A stretch of 64,000 bases of DNA, taken from assembly GCA_018266775.1 (NCBI GenBank), contig JAFDZS010000011.1:255245-319244 (forward strand), read 5' to 3'. The notes beneath the pieces were generated by a model, which saw nothing but the letters and a program-made list of their open reading frames with translations, did no database searches and had not been told where the DNA came from. The stretch's first letter is position 1, and the number at the start of each line of letters is the position of its first letter. The translations under genes and the position numbers were made by a program. This stretch comes from Bacteroidota bacterium (GTDB taxonomy: Bacteria; Bacteroidota; Bacteroidia; Chitinophagales; Chitinophagaceae). Of this stretch, positions 1 to 8,793 are shown piece after piece.

Positions 1-10
1 AGTTAAATGC

Positions 11-48
11 CGGGGCGTTTCCTGTGTCTACAGGGAGTGCCCCGTTTT
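11..48. terminator. Hairpin terminator at the left edge
   Basis: A nested hairpin has an outer CGGGGC/GCCCCG stem (11-16 with 39-44) and an inner CCTGT/ACAGG stem (21-25 with 30-34). A TTTT run follows on the plus strand. It lies directly after the stop codon of the histidine kinase on the minus strand, so it could serve either that gene or a plus-strand gene outside the window. Confidence 0.6.
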
Positions 49-1874
49 CATTCATCTGATACGGTAAATGAAATTGAAATGAAACATCCTTTGCCGGGTT
101 TACTGGTAATGTTTACAGATCCATAATAAGCTTCCGTCCGGTGTATAATATTTTTTATTCCAATACCCCTGTATTTAACAGCAGTATCAAAGCCTTTTCC
201 ATCATCGGTAATTTCAAGCCGTACCTGGTTGCCCTCATCATATAATTTCACCACTGCATTTTTTGCCGCTGCATGTTTAATGATATTGTTGCATTGCTCC
301 TGAATAATACGGAACAGGTTCAATTTAAAATCGTCTTTCATCCATGATTCGTCTGCTGAAATATTAAACTGAATTTTGGTTGAAGTATGTACAAAATTCT
401 GCGAAAGTTGTTTAATGGCTTCTTCCAGTGTTTCTTCCTGTAAAGATGGTGCAACAAAGGAAGAAGATAATTTACGGATCTCTTCAATGGCTGTGGTGTT
501 GATCTCTAAACTTTTATTCAGCAACTGGTGATCGTTTCCTGAACGGCGCAAAGCCTGCTTTAAAAAAATATTGGATGCCACTAACAATTGATTGATGTTG
601 TCATGCAATTCCCGGCCAATTGCTTCCCGTGTTCTTTCTTCTGATTCTATCGTGCTCCTGATAATTTCCTTTTCACTTTCATCTTTCAGCTTTTTAAGTT
701 CTTCCTGTATGCGCATGGTTTCGGTAACATCTTTTACTGATATCAGGAATGCGGGTTTATCTTTATACTGAATGGCAATAATGGTGGGCTCAATATAAAT
801 AACAGTACCATTTTTTTTACGGTGTGCCCGTACTGAATTATCGGCAGCATAGGTTTCTTTCCGCAACTGCATTTTAATATCGTTATGCGATTCAGGAAGT
901 CTGATATCATAATTGCTGAGCTGCAGAAATTCCTCCCGGGAATAACCATACCATTTGCATGCGGTGTCATTCACTTCCAGGAAACGGAGGGTTTCTTTAT
1001 CTACAATGCCAATGGCGAATGGACTGTTGTTAAAAAGGTCCCGGTATTTCTGTTCAGACTGCCGTAGTATTTCTTCATTCTTTTTCTTTTCAGTAATATC
1101 CTGTACCGTTCCATATGCTTTGGTCATTTTACCTGCAGTATCATATTCAAAACGGGCCTGTTCCCGCACCCATTTTTCACCCGAAGCTGTGCGTATGCGG
1201 TGTTCAATATCATAAGCGCCCAGTACTTTAGCCTGCTGCCAGCTGGCATCCACCATTTCCCTGTCGGCAGGATGAACATGCTGAATAAAAAACGGATAGT
1301 CAACCGGTATACCTGCGGGTATTTCAAAAATGCGGCAGGTTTCGTCAGACCAACGGATGGCCTGTTCCGGAATATCAACAAACCAACTGCCGGTTTTGGC
1401 CACTTTCTGTGCTTCCATCAACTCTTGTTTGCTTTTCAGCAAATCTTCCTGGTACAACAGTAACTGTTCTTCATGTTCCTTTTGCAGGGTAATGAGGTTT
1501 CGAATTGAAAGGTACCGGAATACATTTCCCTGCTCATCTTTCATTGGCGTAATCACGGTATCCACCCAATAGTGCGAACCGTCTTTCGCTTTGTTTTTGA
1601 TTTCTCCCCGCCATACCATACCTGTGGTGATCTGCTGCCACATTACTGTAAAAAAATCAGCAGTGTGATAACCGCTGTTGATGATGCGGTGTGTTTTGCC
1701 AATCAGTTCGTGTGCGCTGTACTGTGATATTTCAACAAATTTATCATTAACATAGATGATCCTGCCCCTGGTGTCAGTGATGGAAACAATGGCTGCAGCA
1801 TTTATGGCAGACTGGTACGCCTGCAGCAATACAGAAGCATCCGGGTTATTGGAATGAGGAATAGCGCCTGGCAT
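48..1874 (-). CDS. Three-PAS sensor histidine kinase (HisKA_3/NarX-like)
   Basis: Predicted cytoplasmic sensor kinase of 608 aa. Three PAS modules are visible: about residues 22-130 (ITDTRGRIIYVNDKFVEIS), about 160-265 (TGSWFVDI...IRWSDET) and about 275-395 (YRDLFNNSPFAIGIVDKETL). The dimerisation/phosphoacceptor segment ERTREAIGRELHDNINQLL is the HisKA_3 type, with the His before DN. A HATPase_c domain follows, with the N-box-like QEQCNNIIKHA, DDGKGFD and GIGIKNI. There is no transmembrane segment, so it probably senses a cytoplasmic or small-molecule signal. The ATG at 1874 (MPGAIPHS) was chosen because the longer frame begins only at a TTG and adds a non-PAS tail. No response regulator is adjacent inside the window, so the partner is outside or unlinked. 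Confidence 0.9.
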   Translation of the reverse strand: MPGAIPHSNNPDASVLLQAYQSAINAAAIVSITDTRGRIIYVNDKFVEISQYSAHELIGKTHRIINSGYHTADFFTVMWQQITTGMVWRGEIKNKAKDGSHYWVDTVITPMKDEQGNVFRYLSIRNLITLQKEHEEQLLLYQEDLLKSKQELMEAQKVAKTGSWFVDIPEQAIRWSDETCRIFEIPAGIPVDYPFFIQHVHPADREMVDASWQQAKVLGAYDIEHRIRTASGEKWVREQARFEYDTAGKMTKAYGTVQDITEKKKNEEILRQSEQKYRDLFNNSPFAIGIVDKETLRFLEVNDTACKWYGYSREEFLQLSNYDIRLPESHNDIKMQLRKETYAADNSVRAHRKKNGTVIYIEPTIIAIQYKDKPAFLISVKDVTETMRIQEELKKLKDESEKEIIRSTIESEERTREAIGRELHDNINQLLVASNIFLKQALRRSGNDHQLLNKSLEINTTAIEEIRKLSSSFVAPSLQEETLEEAIKQLSQNFVHTSTKIQFNISADESWMKDDFKLNLFRIIQEQCNNIIKHAAAKNAVVKLYDEGNQVRLEITDDGKGFDTAVKYRGIGIKNIIHRTEAYYGSVNITSKPGKGCFISISFTVSDE

Positions 1875-1978
1875 GAAGTGATGATGAACCGCTTTTAGAA
1901 ACAATAATAAGTTTCCGTTAAACAGGTTCCAATATAAAAACAATCCATCAAATAACAATAATGACTGTTATCATTGAA

Positions 1979-2009
1979 AGCGCCGGTAAGCAGTATACTC
2001 ACCGGCGCT
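1979..2009 (-). terminator. Terminator of the EF-G-like gene
   Basis: Stem GCGCCGGTRAG pairs with its complement (1980-1990 with 1998-2008) around a 7-base loop, followed on the minus strand by TTTC. It lies 26 bp after the stop codon of the EF-G paralogue. Confidence 0.6.
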
Positions 2010-2034
2010 GGTATGATATTGCTATACCGGTCAA

Positions 2035-4167
2035 TTAATCCTGCAATACTTCCTGTTTGCTGTGTGCTTCCATTAACCGGCGCTGCACATCGTATGCCAC
2101 CGGTGCGTAGGAGTTGAATTGCATACTGAAGCGTGCCCTTCCCTGTGTAAGGCTGCGCAGTGAGGAGGAATACTGGTGCATTTGTGCCAAAGGAACTTTC
2201 GCAGTAATCTTTTGAAAATGACCGTCAGATTCCATGCCTTCCACTACGCCCATTCTTGTCTGCAGGTCGCCCATTACGGCACCAACCTGTTCATCAAGGC
2301 ACAACACTTCCACCTGGTAAATGGGTTCCAGCAATTGCGGTGCAGCATCCATAAATGCCTGGCGAAATGCCTGTAAGCCTGCAATTTTGAAAGAAATATC
2401 ATTGCTGTCGACCGGGTGCATTTTACCATCGTACACGCTTACACGAACATCACGTACATAACAACCGGTTAGCGGACCGTTCTGCATTTTTTCCATTACA
2501 CCTTTTAAGATAGATGGCAAAAAGCGGGCATCAACAGCGCCACCCACAATACAATTGCAGAACACCAGCTTGCCGCCCCAGTCCAAATCAATAATATCAG
2601 TATGGCGTGCATTCAAACCATCAGGATTGGGCATACCCTCGTACCAGGGTTCGATACGCATGAATACCTCACCAAACTGCCCGGCGCCACCACTTTGTTT
2701 TTTGTGGCGGTAATGTGCTTCAGCCATTTGTCCAATCGTTTCGCGGTATGGTATTCTTGGCCGGTCAATCTTTACTTCAAGGTTATGGATATGATCGATC
2801 TTCCATTGAATAACCTGCAGGTGCAGCTCACCCTGGCAATGCAACAGCGTTTGCCGCAGTTCAGGAGAAACTTCAAACAATACTGTCGCATCTTCTTCCT
2901 GTAAAGTATGCAGTGCCTGTGCCAGTTTTTCTTCATCCCCCTTATTGGCAGCTGTTATGGCAACAGTAACATTGGGATGCGGAAATACAATAGATTCCAG
3001 TTCGAGGTTCACTCCTTTTTCATGCAGCGTATTATTAACATGGGTGGAACGTAACTTTATAGTGGCGCCAATATCACCAGCTGTCAATTCCTGCACCGGT
3101 ACACGGTTGTGCCCTTCCAGCAAATACAACTGGTTGATTTTTTCTGTCACACCCGTATTTTCATTTACCAGTTCGACACCTGCTTTTAAGGTGCCACTGT
3201 ACACTTTAAACAGGCTCAGTTCGCCAATATGCGGTTCAATGATCGTTTTAAAAATAAAGATGCAGGTGGGGCCATTCGGATCGCAGGGTAATAAGTTACC
3301 TGCTTTCGTTTTTTGTGGAGGCATTTCATTGGGTGCAGGTGAAATATAATCGATGAAACTCATAACGCGGCCCACGCCCATATTCCTTTCAGCCGATGCA
3401 CAGAACAAGGGGAAAATATCATGTTTGATCATGGAAGTGTGCAAACCAGCTTTCATGTCAGCTTCACTCAGTTCGCCCTGGTCGAAATATTTTTCCATCA
3501 GTCCTTCATCATTTGCCGCAATAGCTTCCACCAGTTCCCGGTGCATTTGATCTGCCTTTTCTTTTTCTGCATCTGGTATGGGTAATTTTTCCGGTTTGCT
3601 GCCCTCAGGTTTATACTGATACATAACCATGTTCAGTACATCAATAATAGCAGTAAAGCCTATGCCTGAGCGTACCGGGTATTGCACCGGTAATACATTG
3701 GGGCCGAAATGTGCTTTGGCTTCCCGGACGGTACGGTCAAAATCTGCATCTTCTTTATCCACCTGGTTTACCAGGAAGACGGTGGGGGTTTTAAATTTAT
3801 CGGTGTATTCCCAGATAATATCAGCACCCACTTCAACACCCATAGCGGCATTGAGTACAATAATACCGGTATCGGCTACACGTAAAGCGCTGATCACTTC
3901 GCCGGAGAAATCATCGTAACCCGGTGTGTCTATGATATTGATTTTGTAATCACGCCAGGGCGTGTGCATCAGCGAAGCAAATACAGAACTTTGCCGTTCG
4001 GTTTCAAGATCATGGTAATCGCTGGTGGTATTTCTTGCGGTAATGGTGCCGCGGCGCTTAGTGATGCCTGCTTCAAAAAGCATGCATTCGGCAATGGTGG
4101 TTTTACCACAGCCGGCATGCCCCAGCAGGGCAATGTTTTTAACGTGGCTGGAATCATAAGTTGCCAT
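2035..4167 (-). CDS. Elongation factor G paralogue (EF-G2-like GTPase)
   Basis: A 710-aa translational GTPase with all five EF-G domains: the G domain, the domain II region (TCIFIFKTIIEPHIGELS), domain IV (QSGGAGQFGEV...GGAVDARFLPSILKGV) and domain V (EPIYQVEVLC, GRARFSMQF). The P-loop is GHAGCGKTT and G3 is DTPGYDDF. The guanine-specificity motif is NQVDKED, where canonical EF-G has NKxD and AHIDAGKTT. These features place it with secondary EF-G proteins rather than the housekeeping one. Related EF-G2 proteins in Bacteroides are linked to translation under starvation; a similar role here is inference. The start MATYDSSHVKNI at 4167 begins just before the P-loop; the longer frame adds 14 residues. 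It is flanked by its own terminator and by a hairpin at 4208. Confidence 0.9.
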   Translation of the reverse strand: MATYDSSHVKNIALLGHAGCGKTTIAECMLFEAGITKRRGTITARNTTSDYHDLETERQSSVFASLMHTPWRDYKINIIDTPGYDDFSGEVISALRVADTGIIVLNAAMGVEVGADIIWEYTDKFKTPTVFLVNQVDKEDADFDRTVREAKAHFGPNVLPVQYPVRSGIGFTAIIDVLNMVMYQYKPEGSKPEKLPIPDAEKEKADQMHRELVEAIAANDEGLMEKYFDQGELSEADMKAGLHTSMIKHDIFPLFCASAERNMGVGRVMSFIDYISPAPNEMPPQKTKAGNLLPCDPNGPTCIFIFKTIIEPHIGELSLFKVYSGTLKAGVELVNENTGVTEKINQLYLLEGHNRVPVQELTAGDIGATIKLRSTHVNNTLHEKGVNLELESIVFPHPNVTVAITAANKGDEEKLAQALHTLQEEDATVLFEVSPELRQTLLHCQGELHLQVIQWKIDHIHNLEVKIDRPRIPYRETIGQMAEAHYRHKKQSGGAGQFGEVFMRIEPWYEGMPNPDGLNARHTDIIDLDWGGKLVFCNCIVGGAVDARFLPSILKGVMEKMQNGPLTGCYVRDVRVSVYDGKMHPVDSNDISFKIAGLQAFRQAFMDAAPQLLEPIYQVEVLCLDEQVGAVMGDLQTRMGVVEGMESDGHFQKITAKVPLAQMHQYSSSLRSLTQGRARFSMQFNSYAPVAYDVQRRLMEAHSKQEVLQD

Positions 4168-4207
4168 AAAAAATGTTTTAATGATGATTGGGATACTCAT
4201 TAAATTC

Positions 4208-4236
4208 ACCAGCCAGTCTGGTACAGACTGGCTGGT
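4208..4236 (-). terminator. Perfect 13-bp hairpin between small gene and EF-G paralogue
   Basis: ACCAGCCAGTCTG (4208-4220) pairs perfectly with CAGACTGGCTGGT (4224-4236) around a GTA loop. It lies 12 bp after the stop codon of the 119-aa gene. The minus strand has no long T-run after it, so it may be a weak terminator, an mRNA-stabilising end or a processing site. Confidence 0.5.
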
Positions 4237-4248
4237 AAGTATTATGAG

Positions 4249-4608
4249 TTAATTGGCGGAAACAAAATCGTTAAATTCCTGTTCCAGCATATCCAGGTCA
4301 GTAACCAGGGCATCCAGTTTTTCCTTAATGTGGTGATGTGGAATGCGGTGGCCAAATGTTGGATGTGCATTGGCTTCATGAATGTGATGTTTCAGTTCAC
4401 GTTTTAAATCGTGGATATTGATGAGCTGGATGTGAAACTGGTTATGAAAATGCTCCACGCCCAGTAACGTATCATGATCAGTTTTTCCCGGTGCAAAAAA
4501 GTACAGGTCAGATTTCATCTTTTTGACCTTTACGCTGTAAGATGCCAGATGATCGTACCATGTTTTACATTCGTCGATTAAAGATTGGTGTTGTGTTGCT
4601 GTGATCAT
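4249..4608 (-). CDS. Hypothetical His-rich alpha-helical protein
   Basis: 119 aa with no signal peptide or membrane segment. I do not recognise the family. The sequence is strongly helical and charged, with clustered histidines (HFHNQFHIQL, ELKHHIHEANAH, GHRIPHHHIKEK) and an acidic heptad-like C-terminus (LDALVTDLDMLEQEF). The histidines could bind metal, but no classical metal motif is present. It begins with ATG at 4608 and is followed by the 4208-4236 hairpin. Position upstream of the EF-G paralogue on the same strand allows co-transcription. The ORF has normal codon use and no overlapping alternative. Confidence 0.65.
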   Translation of the reverse strand: MITATQHQSLIDECKTWYDHLASYSVKVKKMKSDLYFFAPGKTDHDTLLGVEHFHNQFHIQLINIHDLKRELKHHIHEANAHPTFGHRIPHHHIKEKLDALVTDLDMLEQEFNDFVSAN

Positions 4609-5005
4609 ATAGTTTACGTTTTATAGTGAAGAAAAGAATTACTGTCAACCGTTTCTCATGTGCTGATTAAAGGTAAAAACAGGGACAGGTCTGAAACACT
4701 GATTTCAGTCAGGCCGGAAAATAAGGGTGGTCATTTTTTAACAGGCGGAAGTAAGTGTGCCTTTTGCAATTGTGCTATGCTACAGCCGGTGCTTGAAATA
4801 TTAGCCGTAATGAAATTAGTGTATTTTATAACAGTAAACAATTGCAAATATTTTATTTTTTCACAGGTGCTGTTGCGGAAAATACCATCGTCCCCGTCTC
4901 TGACGAGGACGGACTGGTTCCACGTCTCCGACGTGGTGAATTAAATATTGGCCGGAGACCAATAACCAAAGCATCCCCGTTGGAGACGGGGACGAGAGAC
5001 GAGGG
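4609..5005. other. Intergenic region with inverted two-hairpin repeats
   Basis: No gene seen. The left 270 bp is A/T-rich and featureless. The right part holds two copies of the dispersed two-hairpin element described under repeats, and the LytTR regulator gene ends at its right border. Confidence 0.6.
4889..4996. repeat. Two inverted copies of the dispersed two-hairpin element
   Basis: Copy 1 (4889-4936): CGTCCCCGTC-TCT-GACGAGGACG hairpin, then CCACGTC-TCC-GACGTGG. Copy 2 (4947-4996), opposite orientation: ATTGGCC-GGA-GACCAAT hairpin, an AACCA linker, then TCCCCGTT-GGA-GACGGGGA. Each copy has one variable-stem and one CCCC/GGGG-stem hairpin with 3-base loops. Same family as 14533, 17321 and 27212. 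Confidence 0.75.
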
Positions 5006-5752
5006 TTATGCCGCCCCCAAACTTTTCAGTAAGTGATCTTTATAAGTAGCCGATACTTCGTATTCCGACCCATCGTGCAGGATAACGTATCCACCGGCGC
5101 CTTTGGAATATGATTTAATGAAGTTGATGTTAACAATGAAGGAGCGGTGGATCCGTACAAAAGGTTCATCCAGCAATTCATCAAAATGTTTTAAAAACCG
5201 GCAGATCATTTTGCAACTGCCATCTTCCAGGTAAACATTTGTAAAATTGCCATTAGCCTGCAGCTTAACGATCTGTGCAGTTTTAATCACATCAAAACCC
5301 TGCAGCGTGGGCAGTACAATCTGCTGCCGTTCTGTTTTCTGCTTCAGGTTTTGCAATAAGATATGGTTACGGTTAAATTCATCTGCTTTCAGTAACTGCA
5401 TCTGTACTTTATTTACAGCGGCCACCAGTTCCAGAATGTCTATCGGTTTTAAAATATAATAAGCAGCACTGCGGTTCAGTGCCTTTAATGAATATTCAGA
5501 ATAAGCAGTGATAAAAATAGTTTCGAACGTTTCTCCTTCACAGGCTTCAAGAATGTCGAAGGCATTACCAAAAGGCATTTCCACATCTAAAAAAACCAGT
5601 TGGGGTTGTAAAGTGTGGATCATGGGCACTGCTTCTTTAATATGCTGCGCCTGGCCAATGACTTCCACTACGGGGCAGTATTTGGTAAGGTATTGATGCA
5701 GCACATCTCGTGCAATAGCTTCATCATCTACAATAATACTTTTGATAGTCAT
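5006..5752 (-). CDS. LytTR-family response regulator
   Basis: 248-aa DNA-binding response regulator. The N-terminal receiver domain (about 1-120) begins MTIKSIIVDDEAIARD, has its phosphoacceptor Asp in LVFLDVEMPFGNAFD and the conserved Lys in YYILKPID. The C-terminal LytTR domain (about 145-245) shows VKLQANGNFTNVYL, FVRIHRSFIVNINFIKSY and the terminal YEVSATYKDHLL. LytTR domains bind paired 9-bp direct repeats two helical turns apart; such a pair lies at 7631-7660 upstream of its own operon. The ATG overlaps the TGA of the kinase gene in ATGA, so the two are translationally coupled. Confidence 0.95.
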   Translation of the reverse strand: MTIKSIIVDDEAIARDVLHQYLTKYCPVVEVIGQAQHIKEAVPMIHTLQPQLVFLDVEMPFGNAFDILEACEGETFETIFITAYSEYSLKALNRSAAYYILKPIDILELVAAVNKVQMQLLKADEFNRNHILLQNLKQKTERQQIVLPTLQGFDVIKTAQIVKLQANGNFTNVYLEDGSCKMICRFLKHFDELLDEPFVRIHRSFIVNINFIKSYSKGAGGYVILHDGSEYEVSATYKDHLLKSLGAA

Positions 5753-7575
5753 ACGGGATTGGTTTTTATAATGGGAACAGTTAAATGCACTTTCACACCA
5801 TGTTCGGGCGCCACTTTATCTTCAACCACACAGGTGATGTGGTAATGATATAATTCATTCAAAATTTTAATGCGCTCCATTGTATTGGTAATACCGCGGC
5901 CGTTGTGTTTTTTCTGGTTCACGGTTTTATGTTTGCGGCTTTCTGCAATACCAATACCATTGTCTTCAATCACAATCAGCATTTTTTCCTGTTGCCGTAT
6001 AAAACTTAACTGCAAAGTTCCTTTACTGTCCATATACCGCAATCCGTGCCATACGGCATTTTCAATATGCGGTTGTATCAACATCCCCGGAATGAATAAT
6101 GTTTCGTCCGCATACAGCTCATCATCCACATCAATGGTAAAACTGAATTTATCAGGGAAGCGGCTTTTCTCCAGTTCAAGATAATGCTGCAGCAATTCCA
6201 GTTCTTTAGAAAACAGTACCAGGTCTTCTTTTGAATTTTCCATTACCCTGCGCATGAGTGTGGAGAAACGGGTTAAATATTGATTTGCCTCCAGTTCATT
6301 GTTATTGGCAATAAACTGGTTAATACTGTTGAGGCTGTTGAAAATAAAATGCGGATTCATTTCACGCCGTAAAGATTGTAATGCGATCTTCTTATTTTTT
6401 ACCTGTAATTTTTTCAGGATGTACAGAATGAAAATGATCAGCAATAACAACAGCAGTATGGAACCAATGAGCCAGTAATTAAAAATATTTTTGCGCCGGA
6501 TGAGGTCATCCTTCAATGCTTTTTCCGTTTCCAGTTTTTTAATCTTTCCTTCTGTTTCTTCAATGATTTTATTATCCACCAGTGAACTGTCTTTATCAAT
6601 TACTGAAGGTAATTGCAATAAAAAATCTTTATACAGTTTCAGGCTCCGCTCCTTCTTACCGGTTAATTGAAAGAGGCTGTCTAAACGCTCCACACATTTT
6701 TTTGCTTCCAGCGTGTGCCCGTTTTTTATGGAAAGGTCATAGGATTCATGCAGCAGCCTTATTGCAGTACTATCTTCTTTCTTTGAAATATAAATGTCTG
6801 CAAGGGAAGTAATCTGGCTGGCTTTCAGTTCGCTTGAATTTTGTACGAACGGTTCCTGCAACGCCATTTTTTTGGTAGCAATGGCATCTTTAAAATTGCC
6901 CTGTTGTACCAGTGTATTGGTGAGCTGCTGATTGTATTGTAACGCCTGTACCGGGTTTTTCTTTGAATATTTATATGCATTGTAATATGCGGCTGCGCCA
7001 AATTGATTGCTTTTGTCTGCCGATTGAATTTTAGCCAATTTAAAATAATTCGTGGCCAGTTCACCGGTGTCTTTATTCAACAGGTCCAGGCGTATATTTT
7101 CTTTCAAAAGGCGGTCCTGCAATGGAATGGAATCAGGTTTTTTCAAACGGTAAATATCATTGGTATTAAGTGCCGCAGCAATTGTATCACCCACCAGCCT
7201 GCTTTTTTTTTCGGCAGTTAAATAATTGTTCAGCGCATCTTTATTTTTATTTTGATCTTCCTGTACTTTGGCCAATGCACGGCTGCTTTTGGCAATGCCT
7301 TCCGCGTCATTGTTTTTTTCATAGATTTTTTTGGCCTGCTGAAAATAATATTCGCTTTTATTCAGTGCACCTTTTACATAATACGATTCACCCAAATCAT
7401 AATAGCCCTGTGCGAGTGTATCAGCATTGCCCTGTTTATACCCTGCAAATACTTTCTTGCTGGCTTTTTTTACCGGTTCATTACTTTCCTTGGTTTGTGC
7501 GTTTACTGCAAGCGAAGCCATCAGTAATAACAACTGCATACACAATACCCGGCTTAAGCGCAAACATGGAAACAT
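5749..7575 (-). CDS. LytS-like sensor histidine kinase with TPR sensor region
   Basis: 608 aa. A signal peptide (LCMQLLLLMASLAVNAQ) leads to a periplasmic tetratricopeptide-like helical region (AQGYYDLGESYYVKGALNKSE and several more repeats, about residues 40-330). A single membrane helix follows (YWLIGSILLLLLLIIFILYI, about 375-395), then a cytoplasmic His_kinase domain with the phosphoacceptor in REMNPHFIFNSLNSI. The HATPase region carries ENAVWHG and EDNGIG. This is the common Bacteroidota TPR-His_kinase design. The ATG at 7575 was chosen because the longer frame starts at TTG. Transcribed with the LytTR gene (4-bp overlap) and divergent from the ARPP-1-like gene. Confidence 0.92.
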   Translation of the reverse strand: MFPCLRLSRVLCMQLLLLMASLAVNAQTKESNEPVKKASKKVFAGYKQGNADTLAQGYYDLGESYYVKGALNKSEYYFQQAKKIYEKNNDAEGIAKSSRALAKVQEDQNKNKDALNNYLTAEKKSRLVGDTIAAALNTNDIYRLKKPDSIPLQDRLLKENIRLDLLNKDTGELATNYFKLAKIQSADKSNQFGAAAYYNAYKYSKKNPVQALQYNQQLTNTLVQQGNFKDAIATKKMALQEPFVQNSSELKASQITSLADIYISKKEDSTAIRLLHESYDLSIKNGHTLEAKKCVERLDSLFQLTGKKERSLKLYKDFLLQLPSVIDKDSSLVDNKIIEETEGKIKKLETEKALKDDLIRRKNIFNYWLIGSILLLLLLIIFILYILKKLQVKNKKIALQSLRREMNPHFIFNSLNSINQFIANNNELEANQYLTRFSTLMRRVMENSKEDLVLFSKELELLQHYLELEKSRFPDKFSFTIDVDDELYADETLFIPGMLIQPHIENAVWHGLRYMDSKGTLQLSFIRQQEKMLIVIEDNGIGIAESRKHKTVNQKKHNGRGITNTMERIKILNELYHYHITCVVEDKVAPEHGVKVHLTVPIIKTNPV

Positions 7576-7630
7576 GAAAGTGATTGAATACTGCAAAATA
7601 ACAGCTTTTTAATCCTAATTCGCTGAACTC

Positions 7631-7660
7631 CACCAAGTGAAACCCAACTTTCACCAAGTG
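7631..7660. promoter_or_regulatory. Candidate LytTR-binding site (9-12-9 direct repeat)
   Basis: CACCAAGTG occurs twice, at 7631-7639 and 7652-7660, separated by exactly 12 bp, a 21-bp repeat distance. Known LytTR proteins such as AgrA bind two 9-bp direct repeats with a 12-bp spacer. The site lies in the divergent region between the LytS/LytT operon and the ARPP-1-like gene. A -7-like TAATTTCA lies at 7688-7695, with no TTTG -33 box where one would be expected, consistent with an activated promoter for the plus-strand gene. Confidence 0.55.
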
Positions 7661-7722
7661 CCGGTACCTGCAGGCAATTGTTCAGATTAATTTCATCTCA
7701 TCAATCAAAAAAACTGACGCAT

Positions 7723-8706
7723 ATGAAAACAGTATTTTTCTTCTTCACCGTGGCGATTTACCTTTCTGCTTTAACAACACAAGCACAATTTAAAAAAGAC
7801 AACCTGTACCTGCCCTACAACGACAGCAGCAGTGTGATGCAGAACAACTATGTAAGCCAGTACCAAAAACTAAAATTGTATTTTATTAAAGCCAGGCCGG
7901 TATTGATGAACAGTTATAAACAAATGGCGCATTACACCACGCTGGAAAAAGCTATTGCCACCAATAAGATCAGGGTTACTGAAGTTTCAGATGGAGGATC
8001 TGTGAATACGCTGCGTTTTAAGAACACATCGAAAGATACGATCCTCATCAACATGGGTGATATTGTGAAAGGTGGTAAACAGGACCGCACCATTCAAACC
8101 GATACCATCATTTGCCCCGGCCAGCAAATGTTGCTGCCGGTGTATTGTGTGGAACATGGCAGGTGGACAGGCACTGCCAACAGTTATGATTATTCCGGTG
8201 CAGCATTTACGAGTTATTACAGCAATATTAATAATGCGGTGCGGAAAAGTATTGTGCAGGAAAAAAGCCAAACGGCAGTGTGGGATAAAGTGGCTTCCAT
8301 CAATTCGGCAAATGGTACCGCAACTGCCACCGGAACATATACGGCAGTAACGCAGTCTGCCAAGTATAATGATGATATCAAAGCATATAAAAATGTGTTG
8401 ATGAAAAAGATCAATGCAGACACCACCATTATTGGCATGGTGGCTGTAACCGGCAACCGTATTATTGGCTGTGATATTTATTTAACCCCGGCGCTGTTCC
8501 GCAGCAATGCTTCCAACCTGCTCAGTTCCTATATTTCAGAAGCGGTGTATGATGGTGCAACCGTTACTATTAAAGATGCTGTGGTGATTAAATACTTAAA
8601 CAATTTATTAAGTGATGAAGCCAAACAGGACAAGTTCATCAACACCAATGGACGCAGTTTAAAAGTAAACGGAAAGAAGATCAAGATCACTGCTTTTGAT
8701 AAATAA
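7723..8706 (+). CDS. Secreted ARPP-1-family-like protein
   Basis: 327 aa with a clear signal peptide (MKTVFFFFTVAIYLSALTTQAQ). The central region shows the pattern TILINMGDIVKGGKQDRTI, then PGQQMLLPVYCVEHGRW, which I associate with the ARPP-1 domain (ARG and rhodanese-phosphatase-associated protein). The biochemical role of that domain is not established. The start at 7723 was taken because the signal peptide begins there. It is divergent from the LytS/LytT operon and shares its upstream region with the candidate LytTR site, so it is a likely target of that system. A bidirectional terminator follows at 8767. Confidence 0.75.
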   Translation: MKTVFFFFTVAIYLSALTTQAQFKKDNLYLPYNDSSSVMQNNYVSQYQKLKLYFIKARPVLMNSYKQMAHYTTLEKAIATNKIRVTEVSDGGSVNTLRFKNTSKDTILINMGDIVKGGKQDRTIQTDTIICPGQQMLLPVYCVEHGRWTGTANSYDYSGAAFTSYYSNINNAVRKSIVQEKSQTAVWDKVASINSANGTATATGTYTAVTQSAKYNDDIKAYKNVLMKKINADTTIIGMVAVTGNRIIGCDIYLTPALFRSNASNLLSSYISEAVYDGATVTIKDAVVIKYLNNLLSDEAKQDKFINTNGRSLKVNGKKIKITAFDK

Positions 8707-8766
8707 CCCGCAGCACACCACGCCCGATTTTTAATACCGGTATACAACACAAACCCTTGAAAATAC

Positions 8767-8793
8767 AACAGGCTTCTGTATTGAAGCCTGTTT
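8767..8793. terminator. Bidirectional terminator between convergent genes
   Basis: AACAGGCTTC (8767-8776) pairs with GAAGCCTGTT (8783-8792) around TGTATT. A T-run (TTTCTATTT) follows on the plus strand, and the minus-strand stop codon of the sigma factor gene is directly adjacent. Confidence 0.7.
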
